Assembly (NCBI GenBank): GCA_949825045.1
Contig: OX463813.1
Location: forward strand, 7,502,001-7,566,000
Source: Argyresthia goedartella
Taxonomy: Eukaryota; Arthropoda; Insecta; Lepidoptera; Argyresthiidae
Direction: 5' to 3'
DNA: 64,000 nucleotides
Shown here piece after piece: positions 1 to 11,935 of the stretch; positions within the stretch are counted from its first letter, which is position 1; each line of letters starts with the position of its first letter. The notes beneath the pieces are model-generated. The model saw only the letters and a program-made list of their open reading frames with translations. It ran no database searches and had not been told where the DNA came from. The position numbers and the translations under genes were made by a program.

Positions 1-1260
1 TGCGGCTCAATGACCGCAAGTGTGACTAAACACGCCTAGAAATTTAGGAATTACAAAGTGGCGTCAAATGCGAACAAAAAAATATAATACTAAAAGTGTT
101 TTCTTGAACATTTATATATTTTTTCTTTAAATTATATTTACTTTTGGCAAGGGGCCCCAAAAAAACTCTGTTTATATAAATATCGGACAAGTATGGTTTG
201 GACTTGCTCGTGAAGTGTTCCGCATGATAATATAAGAAAACTTAAGTTCAATGCCATTCCCATGCTGCAATTCTCTATAGTAAAATTAGCAATTAGCTTA
301 ACAATTAAAGAATATAATACCTACTCCTGCTCTGAAATTCTGGATATATAAATTACACGTATTTGAACAATCTACTATAGATAATATACAACACTATTAT
401 TGCAATGTCATATAATGAGTTTGATATAATATAAATATGTACATATACCATTTAATATACTTTATTCTTTTGATAGTTAGGCTAACTTTACTTACTTTTC
501 ATCGCACTTTGCTACTTTTAATACCTATGTTGTGAAACTAGACAATTCTTCTACTTGTTCGTTCTATGGGAAGAACAATGCTCTGTCGTCATACAGTCTT
601 GCACTAGTACGGAGAGCACTACACAGCTCAATAACCTACTAATCTTATATATATGCATGCCATTTTTGACGAGTTCTTGTACAAATACAACATTCTGCCT
701 AGATGAGGTAACACAATAGGTTGTAACATAACATTTATCGGCACTGCACATCTAGCCACGTAGTAACATTTCAAAAATGGCACCCAATCAGTGCAATACA
801 TTACAAATTCCGTGTAACCACAAAAAAAAAACAGCGTTTACCTCAAAACAAATGTCAAATCATATCACATGATATGCATAAAGAAAGACCCATTCATAAA
901 ATTGATAAAATAATCCCGTATACAGCCAAAAGCTTGAGGGCCTTTGGCCAAGCTATGCCAGTAGAATAAGGGTATCAGATCATAAACTTTCATGATCTGA
1001 TACTAAGCCTCCGCCAGATATCTGCACCCGTGTCTAAATATGGGAACAGAAAAAAAACTCCAAGAAAACTGATCATCGGAAATAATGGGTTATTCGCAGT
1101 CGGGTTTCTTGTTTTTTTTAATACTTCTTTCTACTTGTGGACGAGAATGATGGTTTCATAGAAAAGTCACTTCCGTTCCCGAGACGTCAGAAGTAGACGT
1201 AGACCATAATGTTTTTATTACGCGTTTTAAGTGGGATATCACAACCATGTCCATGCATAA
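1..1260. other. AT-rich non-coding stretch
   Basis: No gene is supported here. The short open frames have no motif or splice context. One perfect 12-bp inverted repeat lies at 972-983/992-1003 with an 8-nt loop. A segment near 868-920 resembles the intron end upstream of the exon at 1305, including the hexamer gcataa followed by agaaag and a later tacag. It may be a third, decayed copy of that locus. Confidence 0.5.
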
Positions 1261-1304
1261 AGAAGACACATTAATAAAATAAATACTAATTTATTTGTTG
1301 ACAG

Positions 1305-1334
1305 GATCCTGGAGACATCCAGAAGCTGGTTAGG
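1305..1334 (+). CDS. Candidate small internal exon, paralogous to the exon at 61269
   Basis: A 30-bp segment is preceded by an acceptor (gttgacag) and followed by a donor (gtacgtatc). About 50 bases of upstream intron match the sequence before the exon at 61269-61323, and the donors are nearly identical. Read in the same phase it gives ILETSRSWLG. No signal-peptide exon is visible upstream, so this is probably a fragment of a duplicated secreted-protein gene. Product unknown. It could also be non-functional, because the exon is shorter than its partner. Confidence 0.35.
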
Positions 1335-1355
1335 GTACGTATCGTATCATAATAA

Positions 1356-1395
1356 CATGGAGCAAGTATTAGATAATTCTAATACTTGCGCCATG
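1356..1395. repeat. 18-bp inverted repeat with 4-nt loop
   Basis: Arms 1356-1373 and 1378-1395 pair with one mismatch and the loop is taat. It sits directly after the candidate splice donor at 1335. Confidence 0.8.
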
Positions 1396-1409
1396 ATAAT
1401 AATATATAA

Positions 1410-1812
1410 AATTAAAAATTGGACTCACACACGAAGGGTTGCGTATAATCGTACGTAAAAAATCATGAACTTGGTTTCGATACCAGTCCCGACAGATTGC
1501 GGATCCAATGTCAAACGAATTGCGCTGCCGATGTAGTTATTATTTGAATATCGTAAAAACTGCTACGATATTTGGATGATGAAGATTTGGTTTTGCAGAG
1601 GACAGGGATATCAAAACACCTCTCTTGTATGGTGACCCTCTTTAATTTATAAAATCTATGAAAATTTCAACCCTCTACATAGGTAGCGGGTTGAAATTTT
1701 CATTACGGTTCATGAGATAAAGCTCGCTGACGGACGCACGGACGGACAGACGGACAGCGAAAACTTAGTAATAGGGTTCTGTATGGAACTCTTCATGTAC
1801 GGAAGCCTAAAA
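1410..1812 (+). repeat. Diverged copy of the moth (GTCC)n interspersed repeat
   Basis: It shares its order of blocks with the copies at 25072 and 30085: a cacgaagggttgcg-like start, a gaaaatttcaac block, a gacggacgg microsatellite run and an end reading agtaatagggtt. It is strongly diverged. A 15-bp perfect inverted repeat (1659-1673/1688-1702) lies inside. A related fragment also follows the paralogous exon at 61269, so the repeat may have been present before that locus was duplicated. Confidence 0.6.
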
Positions 1813-1945
1813 TAATTATGTTAACATGTTTGGGTTCACAATTTATTCAATAAAAATTTATAATTGAAAGAATAATGTAGTCAGTTGAAGATAAAGGTAA
1901 TGCAAAGGTTGCTGAGACTTGCTGTCATAAAAATGAATAAAAAAT

Positions 1946-2019
1946 ATTTGAAACTCCTACTCATAAGAGTAGGAGTTTCAAATTTTTTTTTTGGGCGCAA
2001 AAATAATTTTGCGCCCAAA
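1946..2019. repeat. Two adjacent perfect hairpins
   Basis: The first has 17-bp arms at 1946-1962/1967-1983 with loop ataa. The second has 13-bp arms at 1990-2002/2007-2019, also with loop ataa. Both are perfect. A T-run separates them. See the finding on template-switch hairpins. Confidence 0.85.
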
Positions 2020-2034
2020 TTTTACATTTCTTTT

Positions 2035-3520
2035 TTTATTATGAAATAATTCACATCATAGTCCAAATGTCCCTAAAAATTATGTTTTCATTACCCCGCT
2101 GGATAACTTATGTAATTTCTTAGGGATATCATATTTCTAAAGATTTCGTGCCTGGCCAAATCATAAACTTGATAACTTCGTGTTCTGGCCAACCATGGTT
2201 AAATTGGAAGTTTTTATTGAAAGAAGAAATATTTTTGGGCGAAACACTGCGGTAAGCCATCGAATAGCCTTCTTGTTAGTTTGGTGACGTGTATAACACA
2301 AATCATTTAAAAAAGTCATGTTTTCACGAACTGGCCGGCCTCATCATGACACGTAATGATAAATACGGTACGGCGACGACACAGACCCACAGACAACGTA
2401 ACTGCCTTTTTTTTTACAGAATGCCAGATCCTACGTTCTGAATCATCACGATCATCTCAACATCACATCGGCTTAGGCAAATAAATCTATTAAAATTAAA
2501 ATTCAAGCTCATTAAAATTCAAGTCATTTTATTCAAATAGTTATACGTGAATAGTGTCAAGGCTTTTCCTATATGCACATGGACACCCATGACCCCCCCC
2601 CCCCCCCCTTTGTGTTTACAGTTATCTGTCTAAGACTTTTCTGTGAGCCATGGCCTCGGTATATGCTGAAGGCTTTCTACCTGCAATTTGCCCTTTTGGG
2701 CGATATATATGTGCATATGATATGTATGGGAGGAGTTTGCCTGCTTACCCGATTCTACGAGCGGACATCAGCTCATAGTCAGCGGGCATGATAGCGGCAT
2801 GTTAGGGGGCAGTTAGCCCCCGCTACTATGAGGTGGTTATATAATTTTAACCTTATCCTAATCCTAATCTACTCTATATTTGGGTCATATAGGGGGCTCT
2901 AACCTCAGTCCGGGAGGATTAAAGGGGGAGGGGAGGGGAGGATCCATGACCTGCACGCTCCTACTGCTAAGGGTATTGTAAAGTGTCAAGCAGGAGTTTA
3001 TGAATGTACTATCCGCCACAGTTAAGGTGCCTCGCTCTGATGACGTCATAGCGTCCGTTACTACTGACTGTTTCCTACTGACGCCTACTGTCGAAAGTAG
3101 GAACGGGTGAGAGAGGAACGGGAAATCTCATTACTCGTGGGTGCCAAGTTGACTTTGGTGGGCATTACAAAAGTGGTATGAGGCTATGGTTGTCCCGGTG
3201 CTCCTACCAGCAGAAGTATTAATTAGAAGCACGAGGATGAAACCGCCACATTTATCCAGTTATTCGATACTCAATTTGTGTGGCAGGCGCCTAACTTATC
3301 GCCGCAGCTATGGAGATATGAAGGTTTCCTCATGACGGTTTCCATGTGCGTTAGAACTTCCGTTTAATGTACATAAATAATTTGCATTTCTCATTATACA
3401 ATGCACCGAATTTGAACCCGAATATCCCCTAAAAAGACAAACATATCGCAGAAAGAGGATGAGCAGCATGGATGCTGCTGACACATCAGATAATTGTGGG
3501 CATCTCGTTGTAGGGGTTTC
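2035..3520. other. Non-coding stretch
   Basis: No coding support was found. A homopolymer C tract lies at about 2590-2607. The region around 2770-3350 has somewhat higher GC and reads like decayed repeat sequence, but no family was recognised. Confidence 0.4.
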
Positions 3521-3524
3521 GCTT

Positions 3525-4330
3525 CACTAACTGCAAATGACTCACCAAATATAGACATGGTTTGAAAATTCGTATGATATCGTCTTCTCGTTTTATAGGA
3601 CCTGAACCTTGCACTCAAGTAATGTCGTCTGATAAATAGTTCAGATTCATGTAATGGATTTGATTTCTAGCTTTCTTCGTGTAAATAACTATGAAAATGG
3701 CTAATTGATCTATGTTTTTCATATGCTTCATATAGTCGTTATCTATGGCTCTCACTGGCACCTTGGGTGAAGTAACGTCAAATTCAAATCAAAACAAGTT
3801 TGAAGTTAGGAAGATTGGAAGGAAAAAGAGTTTTCCTGAAACTTAGAAAACCAATAAAGTGGGCTTTTCTCTGAATTATCTGAAGCGAGAACAATAAGAG
3901 GCCAGGTTCCCGGGCTCAGCTAGTAGCCCTGGAATCTTTGAATAACTCTGCTGTAGAAAATATGAAGAACGCTGCTGGGAAACCCAAGCAGAACTCCCCG
4001 ATTGTGGGTCCTATCTTGCCAGGGTCTCCTCGCCACTGCTGGCCGGTGCTGCGCTTCCGTGCCCGCCAGAGTCTTCTGGCCTTTGGGGCCCAACTACCCA
4101 CGTCTGCGAGCTACTGGTAGTCGTCTAATGGCCACTAAAATCGTCTGACCGACCTACGCAACAACGCCTTAAATAGGAGTTATTCTAAATTTCTCTCTTT
4201 CATTTACTTTAGGCTTTCACATTTTCTTCATTAGGCTTCCGTTACGGGGGCTTGCTCACCCAGAGTAAACACGTAATCCAATCTTTTCACAATTAAATAC
4301 CACTCTTACTAGTCTCTGTTTGCAATTACA
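3525..4330 (-). repeat. Tandem segmental duplication, copy 1
   Basis: This copy matches 4920-5960 along most of its length at roughly three quarters identity. Shared landmarks in order are gactcaccaaat near 3539, gaggccaggt near 3900 and taggcttccgttac near 4229. On the minus strand both copies carry a splice-donor-like TTTG/GTGAGTC at the same place. The codons before it encode similar peptides (SARFRSYKT here, RAKFRSFKT in copy 2). This suggests a duplicated exon of an unrecognised gene, or a repeat family. Confidence 0.5.
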
Positions 4331-4919
4331 CTTACTTAGCTCTGATGGTTTCCACTGGGTAAGACAGCGAGCTTAAAGATTTACTTAGCTACACTAGAAA
4401 ACTCAGCGGGTTAAGTCCAGAGCTGCCTTCTGATGATATATTTACGGATAAGCGTGCATTCGGGACTCGAAACCCGCCAAGTTAATTCACAAAAGCACGT
4501 TTTCATGAAAGCGAGCCTCTGATTGGTCTGGTCAGGCCATGCAGAACTAATCGAACCACAAAAATAATATTACCTGCTTCACAAAGGCCGCGCCCAAGTA
4601 CAATAATAGACATTTCCCAGCAAATCGGAATGCGAAAACTAACGCACGCACGAGCGATCAGAATTGTTTGAACTTAAGACACCGGTGCGGATAAAATGTA
4701 AGACATCCAAACGATTGCGAAAACTGCGGAACACAAAACAATATCCCACGGACGCAGACAAGGACTTATCCTTGATTGAAAGTTGATTATGAAATGATAA
4801 CCAACCCACCACATGCCGAAGTCCCCAATTGCCTTAACAGCCACCAAGATATCTACGGCAGAAAACTCAAGTAAGTATGACGTAGAAAGAATGTAAGTTT
4901 TTCTCTGCAATAACCGCTG

Positions 4920-5960
4920 TACCCTAAAACGACTCACCAAATTCAGACAAAGTTTGAAAATTCAAATGAGATCCTTCTCACGTTTTAAAGGACCTGAACT
5001 TTGCTCTCAAGTAATATCGTCTGATAGATTGTCCAGCCTTGCATACAACTTATGTATTGGACTTGATTTCCAATCTTGTTGTTCCAAGGAATAAATATGA
5101 AAATGGATTGTTTACATTTTTGACAGCATGTTATTATCTTTGTCTTCAAATTAGTTTTTGACTATGTTTTTTTATACGCTTCATATAGTCTTTGTCTATG
5201 GTTTTTGCTAGCCCTTTGGGATGAAAAACGTCAAATTCAAAATCATGTTTGAAGTTTAGAACATTGGATTCGACCAGAGTTTTCCCCAGAGATAAAAACC
5301 AAAAGAATGGTCTGTCTCTGAAACTCTCTGAAGTGAGAATAATTAAGAGGCCAGATACCCGGGCCGGGCCCGGGTAATGTTGAAGAACAGATCCTCTTTC
5401 GAAGAAGTAGTCCTGCCATATCTCTCAAGAAATATAGTGAGCGCCGTGTATGCAAAAACGAAGTCAGTGTCAAAGAATCAGCGTCCTGGCCTTCACTACA
5501 CAGCCCTGACCACGGCTAGACAGGCCTGACCACCGCTAAACGGCCCTGATCACCGCTAAACGCTGTACACACCGTCTCAAATCCACAACGCGGATCAACC
5601 GCCGACGTTGCTACCTACCGGCGTTGCACAGCACCAACTTTCAAGACGCCTAGGGGTCAGTTTCTAAACTTTTATATATATGGTTAGGTAGGTAGGTTAA
5701 TTAAAAAACCTGTGAACAAATGAAAAAGAACTTACTCTATTATCTCCTTCATTTCTTCAGGATCTTCTCTCCATATTATCTTCATAATGCTTATTATTAG
5801 GCTTCCGTTACAGGGGGTTATTCACCCCAACCTTTTGTAACGTAACAGTTGTGGCGCTCAGTATTTTTTTATTTTTCACATTTTTTCTATCTCTCTAAAT
5901 TTTAAAACTCACTCTCACGAGTGACCAAATCAGTTCTCTTTGGCTAACTCTTTCGATCTA
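4920..5960 (-). repeat. Tandem segmental duplication, copy 2
   Basis: Partner of 3525-4330. It keeps the GTGAGTC donor-like motif at about 4929-4935 (minus strand). Relative to copy 1 the putative reading frame has acquired a stop just before it (FRSFKT then stop). A GC palindrome, cccgggccgggcccggg, is at about 5358-5374. No protein family was recognised in either copy. Confidence 0.5.
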
Positions 5961-5989
5961 GGTTTAATTTTTCTCTTTCTTGACTACTT

Positions 5990-6029
<40 letters not shown>

Positions 6030-6030
6030 A
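5990..6030. repeat. (GAAA)n microsatellite
   Basis: About ten perfect tandem copies of the tetranucleotide gaaa. Confidence 0.95.
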
Positions 6031-6229
6031 ACATTTATTATAAAGACAGTGAATACACTAAAATTACCCGCGGAAAGACTCCGTTCGATGCGCCGGTGTA
6101 AGAATTCTATGCTTGTGTACGCCACTTAGGTAGGTATTAACGCAAAGGTAGATATTACTTCGTAGGTAGGTACTTACCTTACTTTAGTGAAATGGCTCAT
6201 CCCTTGAAGGTCATCTCACTTGAACAAAG

Positions 6230-6590
6230 CAGTACTCGAATATGAAGTGTGAATCCATTTGGAAACTCCTGCCGATTCCCTCTTAAACCTCAAAAAGCAG
6301 GTTGAACCCTTAATTAGAGATAATCCTGCTTCTGAAATTGTAACTTCAGTCCTTCCACCTGATGAAGATATAGAACAGGCTGAAGCTACTTTGTCTTATC
6401 TAGAATGAAAAATCTGTCAACATGGACAGACATTTTCTTCCCTACTTCTGAAAGAGGTTGAGGCTTATCTTAATCACCTCTATTAATGACTGGAACGCAT
6501 TAACACACACTCAGAGCCCACACTTGAGGAGTGGCTGCTCACATCACAATCGAAACTATCTTCTCTTGAAAAAAGATACGCCAACTCCAT
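6230..6590 (+). pseudogene. Degenerate coding remnant, unidentified
   Basis: One forward frame reads like protein with interspersed stops. Peptides include PLIRDNPASEIVTSVLPPDE and EPTLEEWLLTSQSKLSSLEK, and stops fall near 6405 and 6485. The composition resembles a retroelement gag or linker, but no motif names it. Its 3' end overlaps the C-terminal end of the minus-strand gene at 6556-7169, so the boundary between them is uncertain. Confidence 0.3.
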
Positions 6591-7169
6591 TCGATTGAGC
6601 TGACGCCTCATAGCCTACGGCTGCCAGACTATCGTAAACAAACTCCCCAACCACATCAATGTCCTCAACGGAGAGCTCAGGTAAAACGCAAGACTCCTTC
6701 AGGCGACAAAACAAGTCCCACCGCTCGGACCAGGTTACATCACGTTCACTAAGGTCAAGCGACTCATCTAGGCACTCCAGAGTGTAGTAGGTGAGGTGGT
6801 CTAGCAAGGCAAGGGCATACTCACTGGGTTGGGTAGCGTATATGCGGTTCAGGCGGTAAAACAGGTAGTAGAAGGTAGTAAGTCAGCCAGCGCTTGGAAA
6901 TCGAGCAGTTCTTCATGATAGCTCAGCATCCCCTCTAGTGCACTAAGAAGATTTTGCAGCCTACCAAATTTTGATGAGACGGTCTGAAACTCCTCCTCAA
7001 TATCCCCATTGAAGGTCACCACTTCATGAGCTGGCAGGTCATTGCTCCATTGTTCCACCTGCCAAACCAAGTCTTCGCCATCTGCCGCCCAGGTCCTTCC
7101 CCATGCAAGCACCTCATATGTCAACTCATCCCAAGCTAGTTTATCAAAATCAATAGTCCGCTGTGCCAT
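6556..7169 (-). pseudogene. Unrecognised acidic protein gene, one frameshift
   Basis: Two open segments on the minus strand join if one frameshift near 6870 is assumed. The N-terminal part starts MAQRTIDFDKLAWDELTYEV (ATG at 7169) and the C-terminal part ends GVGVSFFKRR. The joined product would be about 205 residues, rich in D, E, L and W, and probably helical. It has no signal peptide or membrane segment and I do not recognise the family. The ATG lies only about 35 bases downstream of a copia LTR end (7205), so the natural promoter has been displaced or replaced by the LTR. It could be an LTR-element gag or a host gene. Confidence 0.4.
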
Positions 7170-7204
7170 TGGTAAACTCAAAATAAACTTTGAATGTTCA
7201 ATAT

Positions 7205-7457
7205 TGTTGCATATATTATAGCAGTAGAGATGTAGTGCAGATAAACCAAGATAGAACATAAACAAGGAATGTTTTGATGCTTACAGCAACAATACTTTTG
7301 GTCGAGTAACGTAAAGAAAAGTAAACAAACAAACCATGGAAAGGTTACCAAGTTAATATAAATTTGACATAGTTCTAATTACAGCCAGTGTAACGACTAC
7401 CTATTCACTTAGATTTTAGAACATTATAAACATCACATTAAATAAACTATTTCAATA
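7205..7457 (-). repeat. Copia-like LTR (3' end of the left copia remnant)
   Basis: Read on the minus strand, a purine tract (aaggagac) is followed by an LTR-like segment starting tattgaaatag and ending gcaaca. The same segment is on the plus strand at 18248-20235, there split by a P-element-like insertion. The length is about 253 bp. The first dinucleotide is TA where TG is expected, consistent with decay. Confidence 0.6.
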
Positions 7458-7559
7458 AGTCTCCTTAATATGCATATTAAAAACAAACGGTATTACAATA
7501 AAACATAGAAAGGAAAGTGATATCAAAGAACAATTATAACAAAATAAACAATCAACAAG

Positions 7560-7846
7560 CAATGCCTTAACCACGCATGCACAAATAGTGCTTTACTCTC
7601 GACAGAGCTTTCGTTGATTTGTCAGCGAGCTTTGAGTTAGTCGATAAATACTCCAACTCAATGTTCTAATTGTTCTTCAATGCACTTCATATATAGTGGT
7701 ACCTGATGTTAATGTGTTTACTCCGACAATGGTATATTGAATCACCGGCAAGGCAAATCGCCCCCTGATTATCTACATGTAAAGATCATGCAAGCTGTTT
7801 AGGTAGACTGCCCCCTTCATAGATTAAGCCAAACTTATATAGGTAC
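7560..7846 (-). pseudogene. Copia RNase H C-terminal fragment
   Basis: The minus strand encodes peptides typical of the end of copia pol, such as SKHINIRYHY, ADKSTKALSRVKHY and LCMRG, with stops and frameshifts. It is the downstream half of a copia gene whose upstream half resumes at 12281. The gypsy element 7847-12276 sits between them. Confidence 0.7.
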
Positions 7847-8186
7847 TGTAGTGCTCTTGGTGCTAATGTAATGCTCCTAGCACTAGACGTCACTGCCTAA
7901 TTGATAACCATGAATATAAAGACGTTGGTTTGCGTTTGTGGTTGTTTTTATTTGATCTTTTAGTTATTTACACTTTGTATAAAAGGGATCCACAACTGGC
8001 TCGATAGCCATTACTCTAATCCTCACTATAATTTAGCTCAGTCACTGGCCGAAGCCTACGGTGAAGTGTGTCACATGGACTTCCACATCCAATCCTCTTT
8101 CTTTTTAAAACTACATATAACGTGACGGTGTCCAAGTGAACACCCACTCTAAAGAGGCCCGTATATGACATACAACCTACATTACA
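7847..8186 (-). repeat. 3' LTR of the gypsy element
   Basis: This 340-bp copy is nearly identical to 11936-12276. A polypurine tract sits just inside it (minus strand AAGGGAGGGGGAA, 8191-8203), which orients the element to the minus strand. Confidence 0.85.
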
Positions 8187-8190
8187 ATCA

Positions 8191-8203
8191 TTCCCCCTCC
8201 CTT
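8191..8203 (-). promoter_or_regulatory. Polypurine tract of the gypsy element
   Basis: On the minus strand a purine run (aagggagggggaa) ends four bases before the LTR start, the expected place for plus-strand priming. The second family copy has the equivalent run just inside its LTR at about 45690. Confidence 0.7.
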
Positions 8204-9596
8204 AAAAAAAAAACCAACGGATTTTTTTTTTTCAAAGTGGCAACCCTAACTCATAGTCTAAAATCTAAAATGACAACCCTATCTCAAAGTCTAAAATCCA
8301 AAAAACATTCAATGTCAACTTTAAGTTAGTTTGCTATGCATGAAATCTAAAAAACAGTAAATATTCCGCAAGCATAAATTTAAATAAAATCAAGTACCCT
8401 AATCCTTATCTGTCCAACCATCCCATTTAACCTACTCAATTAAACATTAAATAACAAAACCAAACTACACTTAAGGTGTAGGCTATGCACCTTAAAAAAC
8501 TTAAATTATAACACCCTATGATCCCATCATACAATTATTCGCGGCTTAACACTAACCTACCTAACGCTAGAAAACTCTCAATTATAATACGAAGGCAAAC
8601 AGCTGAATCTAGCTAAGATTTAGCTTCTCGAATAGTTATCATTCGACAAACTTTCTGACAATAAAAACTAGCGAAAAACTTATCATACAACCATAATACC
8701 TCCGTTCCTAAAATTAATATAGATCTTTGCATATAACAATTGTGAACACATCGTAAACTCTTTCCACCGAATGGAAATATTTCAAAAATTAACGCAGGCA
8801 AAGATCAAAGAAAAAAAATTATCATTTTCAAATATAGGAAACGTCAACCATATTAACAGGATTAATCTATAGAACCGTATTACTAAGCCACAGCCTAAGA
8901 ATGAGTTCATTAAAATTCGTTCCAATAATACGATGAAATCAACTAGCTTTAAAACTGATACTACTACATACATATATCCTAAATAATCCAATTGAATTCA
9001 GTAAACTATCTTTTACTATTAAGAGTTTAAGATAATCGCCGTGAGTTGCAACCAATTACCCAAGTAAAGACACTACAAAGAATCTCGAATGTGTATCGAA
9101 TACCCGAGTTATCCCACATCAGAAATTACTTTCATTGAGAAACCTTCGTTACCAACTTCGTTATACAACCCATAGTCTCCCCTTACCAAATCATCCCAAC
9201 TCTATACTTTAAGAACGCGGGAACCAAAACAGAACCCTATGACGAATAGCTATTGCCTCGTCATACTGCCCTCAAAGATAAAACCAGGCGATCGGTTCAA
9301 ACAATTATTCGAACTGTCGTTTATAAAAGTTTCTCATATAAAGGTTATCTACCACGGAAATCTAGTATGTACTTGGGTCTTTGGTGTACGGTCCTCATCA
9401 GACATCATAGTTCAGCAACAACATGAAAAGAAACACCGGTTAATAAACAATTCATAACACTACCGCATACATAAACCACAAACCATCAACCGGGATAAAA
9501 TTGTATTGTACTCCTAATGTATAATTATTTAATATCCTAATGTTCCTATCCTAATCCTATAATTATTAAATGTCCTAATGTATAATTATTTAATAT
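8204..9596. other. Long 3' non-coding region of the gypsy element
   Basis: Nearly 1.4 kb separates the integrase tail from the polypurine tract. It is AT-rich with no convincing sense ORF. The same segment, with small indels, is present in the second copy (about 45690-47158), so it belongs to the element. An antisense ORF at 9239-9457 is partly conserved between copies but shows no domain. Confidence 0.6.
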
Positions 9597-9765
9597 CAGA
9601 CGAAACGATTTGTGTTAAGAATAACGCCCCGTGACCGTGAGTTCAGACGACGAATCAGCACATCAGACCTCCCAACGATCTCAATGACCTTGTATGGTCC
9701 TTGATACAGACGTGCCAACTTCATACATCTTCCCGTTATCTGCCTTGGTACGTATAACAAAACGC
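9597..9765 (-). pseudogene. Integrase C-terminal tail fragment
   Basis: The minus strand reads LARLYQGPYKVIEIVGRS and RGVILNTNRF, the small beta-barrel end of Ty3 integrases (GPYKV..., VN-x-x-RLKRF). It matches the longer copy at 47159-47555. The sequence between this tail and the zinc-binding domain, where the D,D(35)E core should be, is missing. Confidence 0.6.
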
Positions 9766-9852
9766 GCTCGAGTAACTCGCAAAATAGCCGAGTGGCCTCC
9801 CAGGCTATAAAATTTATTTCACCCGCGGGTCCGTCTTACAATTTTAAAAATA

Positions 9853-11904
9853 TTACCTACCTAACTTCCTTTCTTGACACGGCACGCACGAAGCTATATA
9901 ACGCTCGATCTCCTTATCGGCTTTCGGCATGAAATATTTCGACCGAAACCTCTTCAACGTCTTTGCGAGACCCAAATGACCTCCTGTCCACGCCTCATCA
10001 TGTAATTCGTTCATTATATTTTGAAACAAAGACCTAGGCAATACTAATACCTCCCTAATTTCTCCATCTCTACGTACGCTTTTATATAGTAAATTATTTC
10101 TCAAACAAAAACCGCTACGCCACGCTTCCGGACGTTCGCTCAACCGCGTTAACCATCTACTACAAAATGAATCGTTCGCTTGATCCGCCTGTAACGACTC
10201 TACATTAATACTAAAAACTTCCAAACCATCATCATCAGGTTCAGAACGAGAAGAAGACTGAGGTCCTTCTGTTTCCCGTTTCCCTTCTTCTATTAGCGGA
10301 TTCCTACTCAAAAAATCTGCCACTACATTGCTTTTCCCCGAGCAATGAACTATCTCGAAATCCCATTCTTGTATCGCTAACGCCCATCGCGCTAACCTAC
10401 CAGACATATCTTTTTTCGACTGTAACCAACACAACGCGCTATGGTCTGTAACAACCTGAAAACACGATCCCCAAAGATAATGCCTATAGTGCCTTAACGC
10501 CCATACTAACCCCAGACACTCTTTCTCCGTCGTACTATATTTTTTCTCCGCATCCGTTAACTTCCTAGACGCATAGGCAACCGGACTCATTTTTTCAACG
10601 CCCTGCATCAATACTGCACCCAACGCCTCGTTAGACGCATCCACATAAACTCTCGTAGTAACCGAATTATCCCCCGAATAATAGGAAAGTATTGGCGCAC
10701 TACACATAACCTTCTGAATATACTCGAACGAATTCTGCAATTCTTCATTCCATTGAAACTTTACCCCCTTTTTCAATAATTTACTGAGAGGTAACGATAT
10801 TCTCGCAAAATTCGATACAATTTTTCTATAATAAGAAAATAAACCTAATAATTGTTTCACATCCTTCGTAGATGTGGGAGTTGGAACCTGTTGCATAGCC
10901 TTCAGCTTTTTCTCACTAGGTTTTACTCCTTCATTCGAGATTCGATAACCTAGCATCTCAATTTCGCAAAAACCGAATTTACATTTGGATGGCTTGAAGG
11001 TCAAGTTCGCTTCTCTAAACCGCCCAAAAACTTTCCGCAACGTATCGGTAAACCCCTCGAACACTCTACCATACACAATTACATTGTCTGAAACCATAAC
11101 CCCTTTAAATCTTAAATCCGCTAAAACTTTATCCATCATCCGTTGGAAAACCGCTTGACTCGTTGCCAAACCGAACGGAACAACATTAAATTCATAAAGA
11201 CCCGTGGTCGTGACGAAAGCCGTTTTATGCCTACCTTCCGTAATAACCGTCTGCCAATAACCTGAATTGAGATCTAACTCCGCAAAATACTTGGCCCCGG
11301 CCAAACTATCGACAATGTCTTCTATCCGCGGAATAGGATAATTATCCCTACAAATTTTCTTATTTAATTTCCGATAATCTATACAAAACCTCCATGAATC
11401 ATCGGGATTTTTAATTAACACAACGGGCGCAGCATAAGAACTAGTGGATTCCCTAATAACACCTAGTTTCAACATCTCCGCGACCTGCTCCTCAATAATT
11501 TCTCGTTGCACCGGCGAAACGCGATACGGGTGACAATGAACCGGCTCTTCATCATAAGTCTTAATATCGACCGACACTATCTCCGACCTACCTAACTGGT
11601 CAGTTGCAAACGCAAATCTATCCGCATTCCTATCCAACAACGCCAATAATACCCGCTTATCATTCTCACATAAATTCTCATTTACGATAAACCGTTTATC
11701 TTCTACCCCAAACGCAAATTCGCACGAATCCGATAACCCCGAGAAATAAACGTAATCGCCCTTTCTTAACTCCTGAAAGTCGATAGAATTTATCACGTCA
11801 CGATCCTCGATAACCGTGGTTTCCCCGAAGTTCACTTGTTGCCTTCTAGAACCGTCTAGAAAGTCCGACCCTATCTTTTGTTTTGAAAGAATCCCTACGC
11901 ACAT
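9853..11904 (-). pseudogene. Ty3/gypsy reverse transcriptase-RNase H-integrase HHCC
   Basis: A 683-residue open frame. RT occupies about residues 115-330: FAELDLNSGYWQ carries the first catalytic Asp (D211). The YxDD box is replaced by V-S-D-N (residues 271-274), so the third metal-binding Asp is lost and the RT should be inactive. RNase H covers about 400-535 with D422, E462, D487 and D530. The integrase H-H-C-C finger uses H635, H643, C673 and C676. The frame stops right after it (CQERKLGR). Gag and protease are absent upstream, with an LTR within 32 bases of the first ATG. In the family this polyprotein copies the RNA genome into DNA and inserts it; this copy could do neither alone. The frame is otherwise open, implying recent deletion. 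Confidence 0.85.
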
Positions 11905-11935
11905 GACATTTCGTTTTACCCGGCGCCTCCACCAA

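Noticed and set aside
2573..2791. 72-codon plus-strand ORF containing a Pro run
   Set aside because: The Pro run is a poly-C tract and the remainder has no motif or splice context.
9239..9457. Plus-strand 72-codon ORF in the gypsy element, partly conserved at 46881-47040
   Set aside because: It is antisense to the element, has no motif, and the two copies are conserved along their whole length, coding or not. The C-termini also differ.
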